Shown: piece after piece, positions 18,038 through 27,329 of the stretch | How positions within the stretch are numbered: position 1 is the first letter of the stretch | Layout: every line of letters begins with the position of its first letter | NCBI GenBank assembly: GCA_019636695.1 | Contig: JAHBXD010000002.1 | Location: 558,001-622,000, forward strand | DNA length: 64,000 nucleotides | From: Phycisphaeraceae bacterium | GTDB lineage: Bacteria; Planctomycetota; Phycisphaerae; Phycisphaerales; UBA1924 | Direction of reading: 5' to 3' | Notes under the pieces: model-generated | Seen by the model: the letters and a program-made list of their open reading frames with translations, nothing else | The model's database searches: none | What the model was told of the DNA's origin: nothing | Position numbers and translations under genes: made by a program

Positions 18038-19297
18038 TCACGGCGAGGGCTGCGCCCACCCGCCCGGCACCAGCACGTGGGCCGAGGTCAGCGGCGGCGG
18101 GTTCTGCGCGATGTCCGACCGATACTCGACGTGCATATCGCCGGTCACCGTCATGTTCCCCCCCGCGAGCAGCACTCCCCGAAAATGCATGCTGCGCGTC
18201 ACGGTCAGGTCTCCGTGAACATACACAAATCCGTCGATGATGCTCGGATACGAGTCAGAGGTGTTGTTGTTGGTGACACCGTTATAAGGCACCCCGCTCG
18301 GGTTGAAGTTCACCTTGAGCGTCGATTCCCGCAGAAGGCTGGTCGAGTAATCAAAGTTCATTGACCCCAGCACAAGCAGCACCGGCTGGCCCGGCGACCG
18401 CGCTGTCATCAGCACTGAATTTTTAATCGAACTGCCCGACCCGGGATTCACCACGACCAGTGTGCCCACAATCCGCACATCCTGAATTGTGACATTTTGT
18501 CCGCCGCAGTCGATCACATACACCCCGTTCGCGTTGGCAGCCCCGAACGTGTTATGGCCGGGCGCAAGAATGCCTTTCTCCAGCCTTCGATTGCCCGGCA
18601 GGCTCACGCTCGTCGCTTGCGCGCGATAATGCTCGATCAGATCCTCCCCCGGAAAATTCGGCGCGATCCCCGTCACCACCCTGCCCCCATACGTTGATCC
18701 CAGGCATGCCGTCGTGGCGCCCGCATCCGCAGAAAGCGTCGCCGAAATCAACACCATCGTGTTCCCGGAGACCACCGGCGCATCAGCCGTAACCGTCACC
18801 CCGTTGATCGTCAACGTTCCTTGCGCCCCGATCGCCGCCGTCAGGGTGTTCATCGTCAAAGTCTTGGCTTCCAGCAACAGGTGCCTCGTCTGCACCCCCT
18901 TCCCCACCGTCGCCTCCGCCCGCACCAGCACATCCGTGTCCGGGTCGTCTTCGACCTTCCCCCCGTCGGGCGCAAGTGCCTCCACCATCACCCTCGCCCC
19001 CGCGACCGTGTGCATCACCGCATCCTTGTACGTCTCGCGAAAATCACCCTGCAATGCGACATGCGCGCTAAGTTCCAGCGCCGAAGCCGAAGCCAGGCGC
19101 GCCCGCGCCGCTTCCGCGCTCCACTCGGCGCTGCGCTTCATCGATGGCAGCGCATGCGCAGCGCCGATCGCGAGCGCCCCGATGATCGCCGTCGCCCCCA
19201 GCACCAGCACATACGCCGACCCACGCGCGCGCATTCGCCCTCTCGCGCAATGCCCCCCCGCCCCATCCCCCGCCTTCCTGCTCGCTGCCTTCCGCAT
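18038..19297 (-). CDS. Pilus/pseudopilus-associated protein (PilX-like N-terminus)
   Basis: A 419-residue protein, last of the pseudopilin operon. The N-terminus has a basic head then a hydrophobic helix (GSAYVLVLGATAIIGALAIG), resembling PilX/GspK-type minor pilus proteins. Residues about 60-180 continue as helix then mixed structure; residues 180-400 are rich in short beta strands with repeated VTG/LTVT-type segments (MHFRGVLLAGGNMTVTGDMHVEY), suggesting a beta-solenoid-like domain exposed on the fibre. The ATG at MRKAASRK is supported by GGGAGG 8 nt upstream and lies 4 nt after the preceding stop. Function as tip or adhesin protein is inference. Confidence 0.6.
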   Translation of the reverse strand: MRKAASRKAGDGAGGHCARGRMRARGSAYVLVLGATAIIGALAIGAAHALPSMKRSAEWSAEAARARLASASALELSAHVALQGDFRETYKDAVMHTVAGARVMVEALAPDGGKVEDDPDTDVLVRAEATVGKGVQTRHLLLEAKTLTMNTLTAAIGAQGTLTINGVTVTADAPVVSGNTMVLISATLSADAGATTACLGSTYGGRVVTGIAPNFPGEDLIEHYRAQATSVSLPGNRRLEKGILAPGHNTFGAANANGVYVIDCGGQNVTIQDVRIVGTLVVVNPGSGSSIKNSVLMTARSPGQPVLLVLGSMNFDYSTSLLRESTLKVNFNPSGVPYNGVTNNNTSDSYPSIIDGFVYVHGDLTVTRSMHFRGVLLAGGNMTVTGDMHVEYRSDIAQNPPPLTSAHVLVPGGWAQPSP

Positions 19298-19301
19298 CAA
19301 C

Positions 19302-19934
19302 CTACCTCCCCAGCAACCCGCCGACCACACCCCCGAGCAGATCAACCGTCCCATCCACCAACTCGCCCGCGCCACCCAGAAGCGAACCCACCAGCCCGCC
19401 GTCCACCGTCTGCACCACCACCGTCTGCGACGGAACCGGCCGCCCCGCATCCGCCGCACGCGAACGCACAAACTCCACGCTCGCCTGAGGCCGACCCCGA
19501 CGCACCACGCTCACCGTCACGCGCTTCAGCCCCGTATCGACCGCGCTCACATCCCCCTCCGCCGTCACATACGCCACCGACACCGACCGCGTCACCCCCG
19601 TCAACCCCGTCAGCACGGCCCCGTTCGGCCCCCGAGGCGGGCTTTCGCTCAACCCGTGGTAGTCGTCCACGTCGTTGAAACTCGTCCGCCCCGACACCAC
19701 CTCCGACGCCGAAGGCCCGAACACATCCGTCGAATCCGTCGGATCCGCGTAAAACTTCGACGCGATCTCCGCCGCGAGGTGCTGCGCCAGAAACTCGGCC
19801 TGCAACCGCTGCACCATCACCGTCCGCGATGCCGCGTGCGTCCCCACGATCCGCACCGCCCCCACCACCAAGGTGCCCACGAGCACCGTCGCGATCGCCG
19901 TCTCGATAATCGATAGCCCGCGGCGAACCATCAT
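19302..19934 (-). CDS. Minor pseudopilin (type II secretion/type IV pilus-like)
   Basis: A 210-residue protein with a class III prepilin signal: RRG followed by LSIIETAIATVLVGTLVV, where the Glu at mature position 5 is the usual determinant of pilin docking. The hydrophobic helix covers the next 20 residues. The C-terminal tail is Gly/Leu/Val-rich (GGLVGSLLGGAGELV...), an uncommon ending that could form a further membrane-associated segment. It starts with ATG overlapping the stop of the upstream pseudopilin gene. Confidence 0.75.
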   Translation of the reverse strand: MMVRRGLSIIETAIATVLVGTLVVGAVRIVGTHAASRTVMVQRLQAEFLAQHLAAEIASKFYADPTDSTDVFGPSASEVVSGRTSFNDVDDYHGLSESPPRGPNGAVLTGLTGVTRSVSVAYVTAEGDVSAVDTGLKRVTVSVVRRGRPQASVEFVRSRAADAGRPVPSQTVVVQTVDGGLVGSLLGGAGELVDGTVDLLGGVVGGLLGR

Positions 19935-20446
19935 GGCGCATACTCCGGCGCGTTCAGCAGGCGTGTCCCGTGATGCATCCAAGACGACTCACGCTGCACC
20001 TGCACCGATGCCCACGTCGCACGAACCCGCACAACCCCACCCCCGTTGTCCGCCGAATACGTCAGCCCGAACTGGCGCACCTGAGGCAGAATCGTCTCCG
20101 GCGCTCCGCCGTTGGTGATCCGCAGCAGCGGCTGCCCGGGCGACCCCGACCACAGATATGCCAACTCCTCTTCCATCCCGTTGTTCGTCCGATCGGGCAC
20201 GAAAAACCGCACCCCCGAAGGATGCGCAAGCGTGATCCGCGTCGCAAACTCCAGGTCCATCATCAACTCATCCAGCGCCTCGGCCGCCGCCAGCGAAGTG
20301 CCCGTCCGGTCGTTCGCCGAAGGCACGATCCGCGCGGTCACCATGATCGCCGCCCCCAGCCCGACGATGATCGCCCCCATCGCCGCAAGGCTCACGACCA
20401 CCTCGACCAACGTCAGACCTCGACGACTGCACGCACTTCTCGTCAT
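19931..20446 (-). CDS. Minor pseudopilin (GspJ/I-like)
   Basis: A 171-residue prepilin-like protein. The prepilin peptidase site is RRG before LTLVEVVVSLAAMGAIIVG, with Glu at mature position 5 and the following helix. The globular part contains MEEELAYLWSGSPGQPLLRI and a beta-rich end. It overlaps its upstream neighbour (the GspH-like gene stop) and downstream neighbour by 4 nt each, so the operon is translated as a coupled unit. Assignment as GspI- or GspJ-like rests on gene order only. Confidence 0.75.
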   Translation of the reverse strand: MTRSACSRRGLTLVEVVVSLAAMGAIIVGLGAAIMVTARIVPSANDRTGTSLAAAEALDELMMDLEFATRITLAHPSGVRFFVPDRTNNGMEEELAYLWSGSPGQPLLRITNGGAPETILPQVRQFGLTYSADNGGGVVRVRATWASVQVQRESSWMHHGTRLLNAPEYAP

Positions 20447-21006
20447 GGCAGCACCATCACCTGCTCGCCCTCCGCCGGAGGCACAATCGGGATCGCCTGC
20501 GGCGGAAGCTCCGTCATCACCCCCGTCGCGTCGATGCGAAATCCGCGCTGCCGACGCGCTGATTGCAGAATGATCGTCACCGGCGCATCCGCCCCGCCGC
20601 GCGCGTTGAACTCCACCGCGCTGTCGCCGTTGTCATCCACCACCGCAAGCCCGACGCGATACGGATTCCTCGAAAGGTCGACCCCGTACCCCGCGACCCC
20701 CGTGAGCGGATGAGGCACGTTCGCCATTCGATACGACACTCCGCCTTCATTGAAGCGCACACGCACCGTCGTGCTCCCCGTCCGCGCTGCCCGTCGCGCC
20801 ATCGCCATGTCGGCCGTCAGACGCTTCGCCGCCGCGTCAAGCCGTGCATTCTGCGTCGGACTTCCCAGCCGTGCGGCCGCCGCACCCCCCACGACCGCCA
20901 GGATCACCAGCACCAGCACCACTTCCACCAGCGAAAACGCCGACCGGCCCTCGGGGCGCCTGAATCGCTCCGAAGGCCGGCCGAAACTCGTGGGCAACAT
21001 GAGCAT
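20443..21006 (-). CDS. Minor pseudopilin (GspH/FimT-like)
   Basis: A 187-residue prepilin-like protein. After a 20-residue leader, GRS-AFSLVEVVLVLVILAVVGG forms the N-methylation/helix segment with Glu at position 5. The following region NARLDAAAKRLTADMAMARRAARTGSTTVRVRF is the hallmark of GspH/FimT proteins. Start chosen at MLMLPTSF, about 15 bp after the major pseudopilin stop; a second ATG lies two codons downstream. Confidence 0.8.
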   Translation of the reverse strand: MLMLPTSFGRPSERFRRPEGRSAFSLVEVVLVLVILAVVGGAAAARLGSPTQNARLDAAAKRLTADMAMARRAARTGSTTVRVRFNEGGVSYRMANVPHPLTGVAGYGVDLSRNPYRVGLAVVDDNGDSAVEFNARGGADAPVTIILQSARRQRGFRIDATGVMTELPPQAIPIVPPAEGEQVMVLP

Positions 21007-21021
21007 CGTGCTCAGCCGCAA

Positions 21022-21495
21022 TCAATAGGTGTTGTACTTCGTCCCCGAGGCATCCACGTCAGCGTCAGGCAGGTTCGCCTTGATCGTCCCCGACGCGGCG
21101 ATGTAGATCCATCCCACGCCAGCGCCGTCAGCCGCCGCGATCCCGCTCTTACCCCGATTCGTGCCGACCTTCAGCGCCGGAATGCTCCGGATGTACGGGC
21201 CGTAGATATACGCCCCCGTCTTCTCACCCGTAGGCGAAACCGTGCCGTTGATGTCCGTATACCCCGTCAATTGATCGACGATGTTCGCCACCGTCGGATA
21301 CACACCCTCGTGCTCGGTGTGATACAGATCGATCGCGGCGCGAAGCGTCGCAAGATCCGTGATCAACGCGGAATCCTTGGCGCCCTCGGCGCCGCGGCTC
21401 ATCCGCGGAATCGCGATCGCCCCGATGATCCCCAGAATCACAACGACGATGACAAGCTCAATCAGGCTGAATGCCTTGCGAGAACTGCTGTGCAT
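21022..21495 (-). CDS. Major pseudopilin, GspG-like
   Basis: A 157-residue protein with a short leader (MHSSSRKA), then FSLIELVIVVVILGIIGAIAIP, the best match in the operon to a prepilin N-terminus, followed by an alpha-helical spine with LRAAIDLYHTEHEGVYP as in GspG. It is first in the five-gene minus-strand operon, consistent with a major subunit; the four minor pseudopilin-like genes follow without gaps. No secretion ATPase, inner-membrane platform or secretin gene is close by, so the machinery must be encoded elsewhere. Confidence 0.85.
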   Translation of the reverse strand: MHSSSRKAFSLIELVIVVVILGIIGAIAIPRMSRGAEGAKDSALITDLATLRAAIDLYHTEHEGVYPTVANIVDQLTGYTDINGTVSPTGEKTGAYIYGPYIRSIPALKVGTNRGKSGIAAADGAGVGWIYIAASGTIKANLPDADVDASGTKYNTY

Positions 21496-21806
21496 GGCCT
21501 TCTCCGTGTCTTGGCCCGCGCGGGCGCTGGCGTGCGTGCGTGCGCCCTGACCGTGTACGGGCGACAGTCGTCCATCGACCGCCCACGCCAGCGACTTGAC
21601 GCCCGAACCAGCGCTTTGCACACGATCATGCCTCCCAACGCCCGAGAAGTCCGCACCACACCCGCCGACCTACCCTCCTTCGCATGCCGCGCGATCGCTG
21701 CACGCGCTCGCGCCGCTGACCGATGCACTCCCGAGGCGCTCTCGCGATCGCCGCACACATCACAACCCGTCGCGCACATTCTGCGCGATTCCCCCAGGAT
21801 CACCCC

Positions 21807-22814
21807 ATGCACCACTATGCCCGCCTCCTCGCCGCCGCCTCTGAAGCCGTCTCCCTCGCCGGAAGCGTCTGCCGACAGGTCCAGCAGTCGCTCGAGCAGG
21901 TCCGCGCCATCACCAAAGACGACAAAAGCCCCGTCACCGTCGCCGACCTCGCCTCGCAGGCCATCGTCGCCCGCATCCTTGCCGAGCGCCTCGGCAACTT
22001 CGAACTCGTCGGCGAAGAAGATTCCGGCTTCCTCCGCGACCCTGCCCACGCCCCCCACCTCGCAGCCACCGTCGAGGCCGTCCGCTGCGCATGGCCCGAT
22101 GCCACCGAGAGCGACGTCCTGAGCGCCATCGACAAAGGCCAGGGCAACCCCGCCCCTGCCGGCTTCTGGACACTCGACCCCGTCGATGGCACCAAGGGCT
22201 TCCTCCGAGGCCAGCAATACGCCGTCAGCCTCTGCTTCATCGAACGCGGCCAACCCACCGTCGGCGCACTCGGGTGCCCCAACCTCCCGCGCGACTTCGG
22301 AGCACCCCTCGACCTCGCCGACCCCCACGGCTGCCTCTACACCAGCATCCGAGGCCAGGGCGCCTTCGAGCGCGCCCTCGACAACCCCGGCGAAGCCCCA
22401 GTCCGCATCCGACGCCTCGACCACGACCCCGATCAACCCATCAGCGTCTGCGCTTCCGTTGAAAAAGAACATTCCAACGTCAGCGACACCGACCGCATCC
22501 TCCAGCATGTCGGCCGCGCCGGCGAACCCGCCCGCCTCGACAGCCAGGCCAAGTATGCCGTCGTCGCCCGAGGACAGGCCGATGCCTACCTCCGCCTTCC
22601 CACACGCAAAGACTACGTAGAAAAAATCTGGGACCACGCCGCAGGCGCGCTCATCGCCTCCGAAGCCGGAGCTTCGGTCACCGACATCTTCGGACGCGAC
22701 CTCGACTTCTCCCACGGTCGCGGCCTCAGCCGCAACAGCGGCGTCGTCTGCGCGGCCCCGCGCGTACACGCGCTCATGCTCCAGGCGATCGAACACCTCG
22801 GGATCGGCCGCTGA
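21807..22814 (+). CDS. 3'(2'),5'-bisphosphate nucleotidase (HAL2/CysQ family)
   Basis: A 335-residue member of the inositol-monophosphatase superfamily. The metal-binding motifs are GEEDSGF (Glu70, Glu71), LDPVDGTKGFL (Asp124, Asp127) and a C-terminal WDHAAGALI. TKGF after the second motif and the length match the HAL2-type enzymes that remove phosphate from PAP, the by-product of sulfotransferases. That would fit with the sulfotransferase gene at 58 kb, though the two are far apart. The start is the first ATG that gives the family N-terminus (MHHYARLL). Confidence 0.85.
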   Translation: MHHYARLLAAASEAVSLAGSVCRQVQQSLEQVRAITKDDKSPVTVADLASQAIVARILAERLGNFELVGEEDSGFLRDPAHAPHLAATVEAVRCAWPDATESDVLSAIDKGQGNPAPAGFWTLDPVDGTKGFLRGQQYAVSLCFIERGQPTVGALGCPNLPRDFGAPLDLADPHGCLYTSIRGQGAFERALDNPGEAPVRIRRLDHDPDQPISVCASVEKEHSNVSDTDRILQHVGRAGEPARLDSQAKYAVVARGQADAYLRLPTRKDYVEKIWDHAAGALIASEAGASVTDIFGRDLDFSHGRGLSRNSGVVCAAPRVHALMLQAIEHLGIGR

Positions 22815-23206
22815 CATTCCACGCCTTTCCCCTTCACCTGCCATCCTGTACAACGATGCCGCCCCGGGCATCGTCGTGCTTCACGCGCCGTTCACCCGAC
22901 GCACCCACAACTCCCCACTCATGGGCCTTCATGGCCCTCGCAACCCCGCCCATGCGGACGTAGAGGGGCAACGCAATGTAAGGGTTTTCAACTCGCATCT
23001 CTCGTGGGTACCTGTGGTTCCGAGCCGGTAATCGTGGTGATTGCGATATCCCGGATCTTGGGCATGGGGCTTGTTACCGAAACTCCAGCGTGATGCGCGC
23101 TCCGCGCAGCATCCTGGGGCTATCTGCTGTGTGTCGCATACATCCCATGGCCGACGGTTGTCGCCGGCAAAGGACCAACCGGAAAATCCAGACTGAGGAG
23201 TGGGTC
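22815..23206. other. Intergenic stretch before the Sel1-repeat gene
   Basis: About 390 bp with visibly lower GC than its surroundings. It contains one copy of a hairpin repeat (see 22852-22889), and a second imperfect hairpin GATGCGCG...CGCGCAGCATC at 23092-23113. No gene with convincing codon usage is seen. The promoter of the Sel1 gene must lie here. Confidence 0.4.
22852..22889. repeat. Hairpin repeat copy 1 (REP-like)
   Basis: An inverted repeat ACGATGCC/GGCATCGT encloses a C-rich loop; the right part, 22861-22889, is repeated exactly (29 nt) at 24275-24303. Both copies flank the Sel1 gene. The structure plus conserved right tail is like a REP-type palindromic element. Confidence 0.65.
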
Positions 23207-24223
23207 ATGCTGAACTCACGATCGTTATGTGCGTGGCTTGCAATTCCGCTCGTTGTTGTGTCATCAGGGCATGCGCTTGATGCGGCGCCAGGCGTGCAGC
23301 TCCCGGCCATCGCGGTATCTGAGAACACCGTGAGCAGGCAAGGCGCACTTGCATCGCAGCGCGCCAACGTCAAGGTGCAGAACGACTTCGAGGCCATCCG
23401 ACTCGCCGCCGAGAAGGGAAACGCCGAAGCCCAGAACTACCTCGGCTGGATGTACGAGTTCGGCCGCGGCGTCACGAAGAGCGACACCGAAGCCGTCAAG
23501 TGGTACCGGCTCGCCGCCGAGCAAGGCCATGCAAATGCCCAGAACAACCTCGGCTTTATGTATGCCAACGGTCGCGGCGTGATGAAGAACTACTCCGAGG
23601 CCGCCAAATGGTTCCTACTCGCAGCCGAGAAGAACGTAACAATCGCTCAATACAACCTCGCCTTGATGTACGCCGATGGCCGCGGCGTGATGAAGAACGA
23701 CTCCGAGGCCGTCAAGTGGTACCGGCGCGCCGCCGAAAAGAATCTTGCCGACGCTCAATACAACCTCGCCTTGATGTACATTGATGGCCGCGGCGTGACG
23801 AAGGACGACACAGAGGCCGCCATGTGGTTCCGGCGCGCTGCCGACCAGGGAAACGCCGATGCCCAGAACAACCTTGGCAGCATGCATGTCCAAGGCCGCG
23901 GCGTGGAGCAGAACTTCACCGAGGCAATGAAGTGGTACCGGCGCGCCGCCGACCAGAAGAACGCAGCCGCTCAATACAACATCGGTGGAATGTACGCCTG
24001 GGGACAAGGTGTGGAACAGAACTTCACCGAGGCTGTGAGGTGGTGGCGCCTCGCTGCACAGCAGCGACATCCCGGCTCCCAGTACAAACTCGGCGCCGCG
24101 TACGAAAATGGCCTCGGCGTACAGCAAGATTCCATTCTGGCACTCAGATGGTACCGGCTCGCCGCACGACAGGGACACGCGGATGCACAAGCAACGCTCC
24201 GCCAAATGGGAGAGTCATGGTGA
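23207..24223 (+). CDS. Secreted Sel1-repeat (SLR) protein
   Basis: A 338-residue protein with an N-terminal signal peptide (hydrophobic stretch LCAWLAIPLVVVSSG) followed by seven tandem Sel1-like repeats of 36 residues and a partial eighth. Each repeat matches AQxxLGxMYxxGRGVxxxxxEAxKWYRxAAExG. Sel1 solenoids mediate protein-protein contacts at the envelope or outside the cell; no enzymatic function is expected. Base composition is visibly lower in GC than flanking genes, and the gene is bracketed by two copies of a 29-nt repeat, suggesting transfer or local duplication. GAGGAG lies 6 nt before the ATG. Confidence 0.88.
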   Translation: MLNSRSLCAWLAIPLVVVSSGHALDAAPGVQLPAIAVSENTVSRQGALASQRANVKVQNDFEAIRLAAEKGNAEAQNYLGWMYEFGRGVTKSDTEAVKWYRLAAEQGHANAQNNLGFMYANGRGVMKNYSEAAKWFLLAAEKNVTIAQYNLALMYADGRGVMKNDSEAVKWYRRAAEKNLADAQYNLALMYIDGRGVTKDDTEAAMWFRRAADQGNADAQNNLGSMHVQGRGVEQNFTEAMKWYRRAADQKNAAAQYNIGGMYAWGQGVEQNFTEAVRWWRLAAQQRHPGSQYKLGAAYENGLGVQQDSILALRWYRLAARQGHADAQATLRQMGESW

Positions 24224-24260
24224 AGGAAAGTTGGTGCGTGCTCCGCAGCCCTCGCTGGCC

Positions 24261-24303
24261 ACGACGATCCCGCTGCCCCGGGCATCGTCGTGCTTCACGC
24301 GCC
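24261..24303. repeat. Hairpin repeat copy 2 (REP-like)
   Basis: ACGACGAT and ATCGTCGT form an 8-bp stem; 24275-24303 is identical to 22861-22889. It lies 50 bp after the Sel1 gene stop. Confidence 0.65.
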
Positions 24304-24358
24304 TGCACACACAGCCCCGCAACGATCCGAGGTTCCACTCAACAGACAACAAAAACCA

Positions 24359-24940
24359 CTACTCCCGCCCGAACCACCGCAGACGCCAATTCCCCGACTC
24401 CATCACCATGTCCATGAAGTTCCAGCGCATCCCCGGCACATTGCTCCCCAATGACACCCGCACGATGGGCCGCCCGTCCCGCGTGCGGTCGATCGTCCGC
24501 CAGTGCACCCCGGGCGTCTTCTCCCCGCTCGGCATCAGGTTGAAGAGCGCCACCACGTCCTCGCTCTGGCCGCGAAGCGTCCGAAACGCCTCCCGCGCAT
24601 CCAATCCGCGCGCCTGATACTCCCCCCGCGTGATCGAACTCAATACCTGCTCCGTGAACAACTCCTCATCACCGTCACGCAGCGTCGTATAAATATGAAT
24701 CATCAGGTGCCGCGCCGATCGCGCAACCAGCGTCCGCTGCCCGCCCGGCTGCTCGACAACCAGTTGGTCTTCAGGCACATACGTCGGGTCTGCCCCCTGC
24801 CACCCGCGCGATGTCTCCGGCGTTGCGCTCTTCACACCCGGCAAACCCGCCAGCGGGTGACGACGCGAAACCTCGCGCTCATACACGCACCCCGCGCACA
24901 CGCACGCCGCCGCAAGCCCGAGCACCGTTGCGCCTCGCAC
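24359..24940 (-). CDS. Predicted lipoprotein of unknown function
   Basis: A 193-residue protein with a lipoprotein signal peptide (hydrophobic stretch then VCAGC, Cys18). The mature part has a conserved-looking alpha/beta character (HLMIHIYTTLRDGDEELFTEQV, then LRGQSEDVVALFNLMPSG) and ends WNFMDMVMESGNWRLRWFGRE. No family recognised. The start is GTG, 4 nt after the nadB stop on the same strand, so it is probably cotranscribed with nadB. Confidence 0.65.
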   Translation of the reverse strand: MRGATVLGLAAACVCAGCVYEREVSRRHPLAGLPGVKSATPETSRGWQGADPTYVPEDQLVVEQPGGQRTLVARSARHLMIHIYTTLRDGDEELFTEQVLSSITRGEYQARGLDAREAFRTLRGQSEDVVALFNLMPSGEKTPGVHWRTIDRTRDGRPIVRVSLGSNVPGMRWNFMDMVMESGNWRLRWFGRE

Positions 24941-24944
24941 TGCC

Positions 24945-26618
24945 TCACCTCACGCTGCTCAAAACCGCTTCCGCTCGCGGCGTATCCATCCCGCGCTTCC
25001 ACCCGTCGTGCACGCGAAACTCCTCACGAGCCGCAGGAAAATCATCCCGCCAGTGACACCCTCGCGATTCTTCCCGCCACGCCGCCGAACGCGCGATCAG
25101 CGCCCCGGTCAGCAGCATGTTCTGAACCTCCCACCCCTCCGGCTCGTCAAAAATCTTGTCGAGCGTATACCGGCTCCAGAAATCAAACATGTCGCGCACG
25201 TCGTTCAACTTCGCCCCCGTCCGCTCGATCCCCACGTTCCGCCACATCGCCGAACGCAGGCTCGACCGCACGTCATCCAGGTCCAGCTCCCCGTGATCGC
25301 TCGTCGGGATATCACTGATCACCTTCGCCGGTGCGCTCCGCGTCGGCACGCCCCACGCATTCGATGCCCCGAGCATCTCCGCGCAGGCCTCGCCCGCCAT
25401 CGCCCCGGTCACCAGCCCCTCAAGCAGCGAATTGCTCGCCAGCCGGTTCGCCCCGTGCAATCCCGTGCACGCCGCTTCACCCGCCGCATACAACCCCGGC
25501 ACGTCGCTCCGCCCGAAGGCGTCCGTCCGCACCCCGCCGATCATGTAATGCGCCGCCGGATGCACCGGAATCAGATCCTTCGATCCATCCAGGTCAAACT
25601 GCGCAAGCGTCCTCGCAATCCCCGGAAAACGCCCCGCGAAATCCGTAACCCCGCGGCAGTCCAGCCACACATGTCGCCCCCCCTGCCGCGCAATCCGCTG
25701 CACGATCGCCCTCGACACAATGTCGCGCGGCGCAAGATCGCCCAGTTCGTGAACCTCCGGCATGAAGCGATGATGCGAAGCATCCAGCAGCACCGCCCCC
25801 TCACCCCGAATCGCCTCCGTAATCAACGCCCGATGCGCCCCGGGAAGATACAGCGTCGTCGGATGAAACTGCATGAACGCCATGTCCGACAGCGTCGCCC
25901 CGGCCCGATACGCCATCGCCTGGCCGTCCGCCGTCGCCTCGGGCGGGTTCGTCGTCTCGCGATACAACACCCCCGCACCGCCCGTCGCCACGATCGTCGC
26001 CTTCGCCCACACGATCTGCAACCCATACCGCGGATGATGCGTGATCGCCCCCATCACCGGCGACCCCGACTCACGCGAAGGCGTCAGAAGGTCTAGCGCA
26101 AAACACCCCTCAAACACCCGCACGTTCGCCGTAGAGACCATCCGCGCGTGCAGACACTCCGAAATCGCACGACCCGTCGCATCGCCGTCCCGATGCACGA
26201 TCCGGCTCTCGCTGTGCCCGCCCTCACGACCGCGCGCAATCGTGCCATCCGCCTCGCGATCAACCCGAAGACCCCACGAAAGCAACTCCTCCAGCGCCGA
26301 AGGGCCACCCTCCACCACCCGACGAACAATCCCGTCATCACATAACCCCGCACCCGCCGCGTGCGTGTCCGCAATGTGCGAGGCAAACGAGTCCGACTCC
26401 CCCAGCACCACCGCCACACCGCCCTGCGCCCACGCCGTGTTCGTGTTCCGAAGCGCCCCCTTCGCCAGCACGATCACCTCACCATGCCCCGAAGCCGCGA
26501 TCGCCGCACGCATCCCCGCAACCCCGCTCCCGATCACCAGCGTGTCGGTGAAGATCTGCGGCAGCAGCGACGACCGAAACGGAATGAGATACCGACGCTC
26601 CTCAAGCAGCGGGTCCAT
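24945..26618 (-). CDS. nadB: L-aspartate oxidase
   Basis: A 557-residue FAD flavoprotein that oxidises L-aspartate to iminoaspartate, the first step of de novo NAD synthesis. The FAD-binding motif is VIGSGVAGMRAAIAA (about residues 28-42); other family blocks are NTAWAQGGVAVV, HRDGDATGR, TTNPPEATADGQAMAYRAGA, MQFHPTTLY, HYMIGGVRTD and AAGEAACTGLHGANRLASNS. Length and the HYMIGGVRTD block distinguish it from succinate dehydrogenase flavoproteins. nadA and nadC are not next to it. ATG start at MDPLLEERR. Confidence 0.93.
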   Translation of the reverse strand: MDPLLEERRYLIPFRSSLLPQIFTDTLVIGSGVAGMRAAIAASGHGEVIVLAKGALRNTNTAWAQGGVAVVLGESDSFASHIADTHAAGAGLCDDGIVRRVVEGGPSALEELLSWGLRVDREADGTIARGREGGHSESRIVHRDGDATGRAISECLHARMVSTANVRVFEGCFALDLLTPSRESGSPVMGAITHHPRYGLQIVWAKATIVATGGAGVLYRETTNPPEATADGQAMAYRAGATLSDMAFMQFHPTTLYLPGAHRALITEAIRGEGAVLLDASHHRFMPEVHELGDLAPRDIVSRAIVQRIARQGGRHVWLDCRGVTDFAGRFPGIARTLAQFDLDGSKDLIPVHPAAHYMIGGVRTDAFGRSDVPGLYAAGEAACTGLHGANRLASNSLLEGLVTGAMAGEACAEMLGASNAWGVPTRSAPAKVISDIPTSDHGELDLDDVRSSLRSAMWRNVGIERTGAKLNDVRDMFDFWSRYTLDKIFDEPEGWEVQNMLLTGALIARSAAWREESRGCHWRDDFPAAREEFRVHDGWKRGMDTPRAEAVLSSVR

Positions 26619-26717
26619 GTCACCCTGAGTGTAGACGGACTACCTCACGAGCCTGCCGTCTCAAACACGCACACCCCGCCCGCCCCTGCTTCCTTCCCCT
26701 ACCATCACGCACCATCT

Positions 26718-27308
26718 ATGGATCGCCCCCCCGACAAACCCCCCGCCGAAAGCCGCGCCCCACAGGTCGCCAAGGCCCTCTACAACTTCCAGAAATTCAT
26801 CGTCCAACGCGCCTGGGCCATCATCCTCCTCCTCGTCCTCTCCCAGATCGGCGGCCTCCTCGCGAAACACCTCTGGAGTCCCGATCGCGAACGCCTCGGC
26901 CGCGAACTCACCCACTACGCCCTCATCCTCCTCGGGCTCATCCTCTTCTGGATCTGGCCGAAACGCATCCGCTTCATGCGACGCGTCGTCGCGCTGCTCA
27001 TCACCTGCGGCAGCATCGTCGTCGCCGTCTGCCTGCTCCTCGGCGCGATCTCCGAAGGCTGGACATTCCGCGACGCCTGGCGCGGCCAGTCAACCTACAT
27101 CCTCGCCGAACTCGGCCGACGCTGGGTTATCTCCGGCCTCGCCCTCGGCCTGCTCATGGGCCTCGGCCTGCTCGTTCGCGCCCGCATCCTCGCGCGCAGA
27201 AAAGCACGCCGCGAGGGAACTTCGGCGCCGCCCAAGCCTCAACCTTCACCACAACCTCAGCCGCCCGCGCAAACGCCCGAGCGCCCTACCGAGCCGAAAT
27301 CACCCTGA
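26718..27308 (+). CDS. Multi-span membrane protein, unknown
   Basis: A 196-residue protein with about four hydrophobic helices (residues 31-52, 70-85, 92-115 and 142-158) between a short polar N-terminus and a Pro/Gln-rich C-terminal tail (PKPQPSPQPQPPAQTPERP). No family is recognised. It is divergent from nadB and convergent with the DinB-family gene. Confidence 0.65.
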   Translation: MDRPPDKPPAESRAPQVAKALYNFQKFIVQRAWAIILLLVLSQIGGLLAKHLWSPDRERLGRELTHYALILLGLILFWIWPKRIRFMRRVVALLITCGSIVVAVCLLLGAISEGWTFRDAWRGQSTYILAELGRRWVISGLALGLLMGLGLLVRARILARRKARREGTSAPPKPQPSPQPQPPAQTPERPTEPKSP

Positions 27309-27329
27309 TCCCCCCGCCCCGCGACCATC

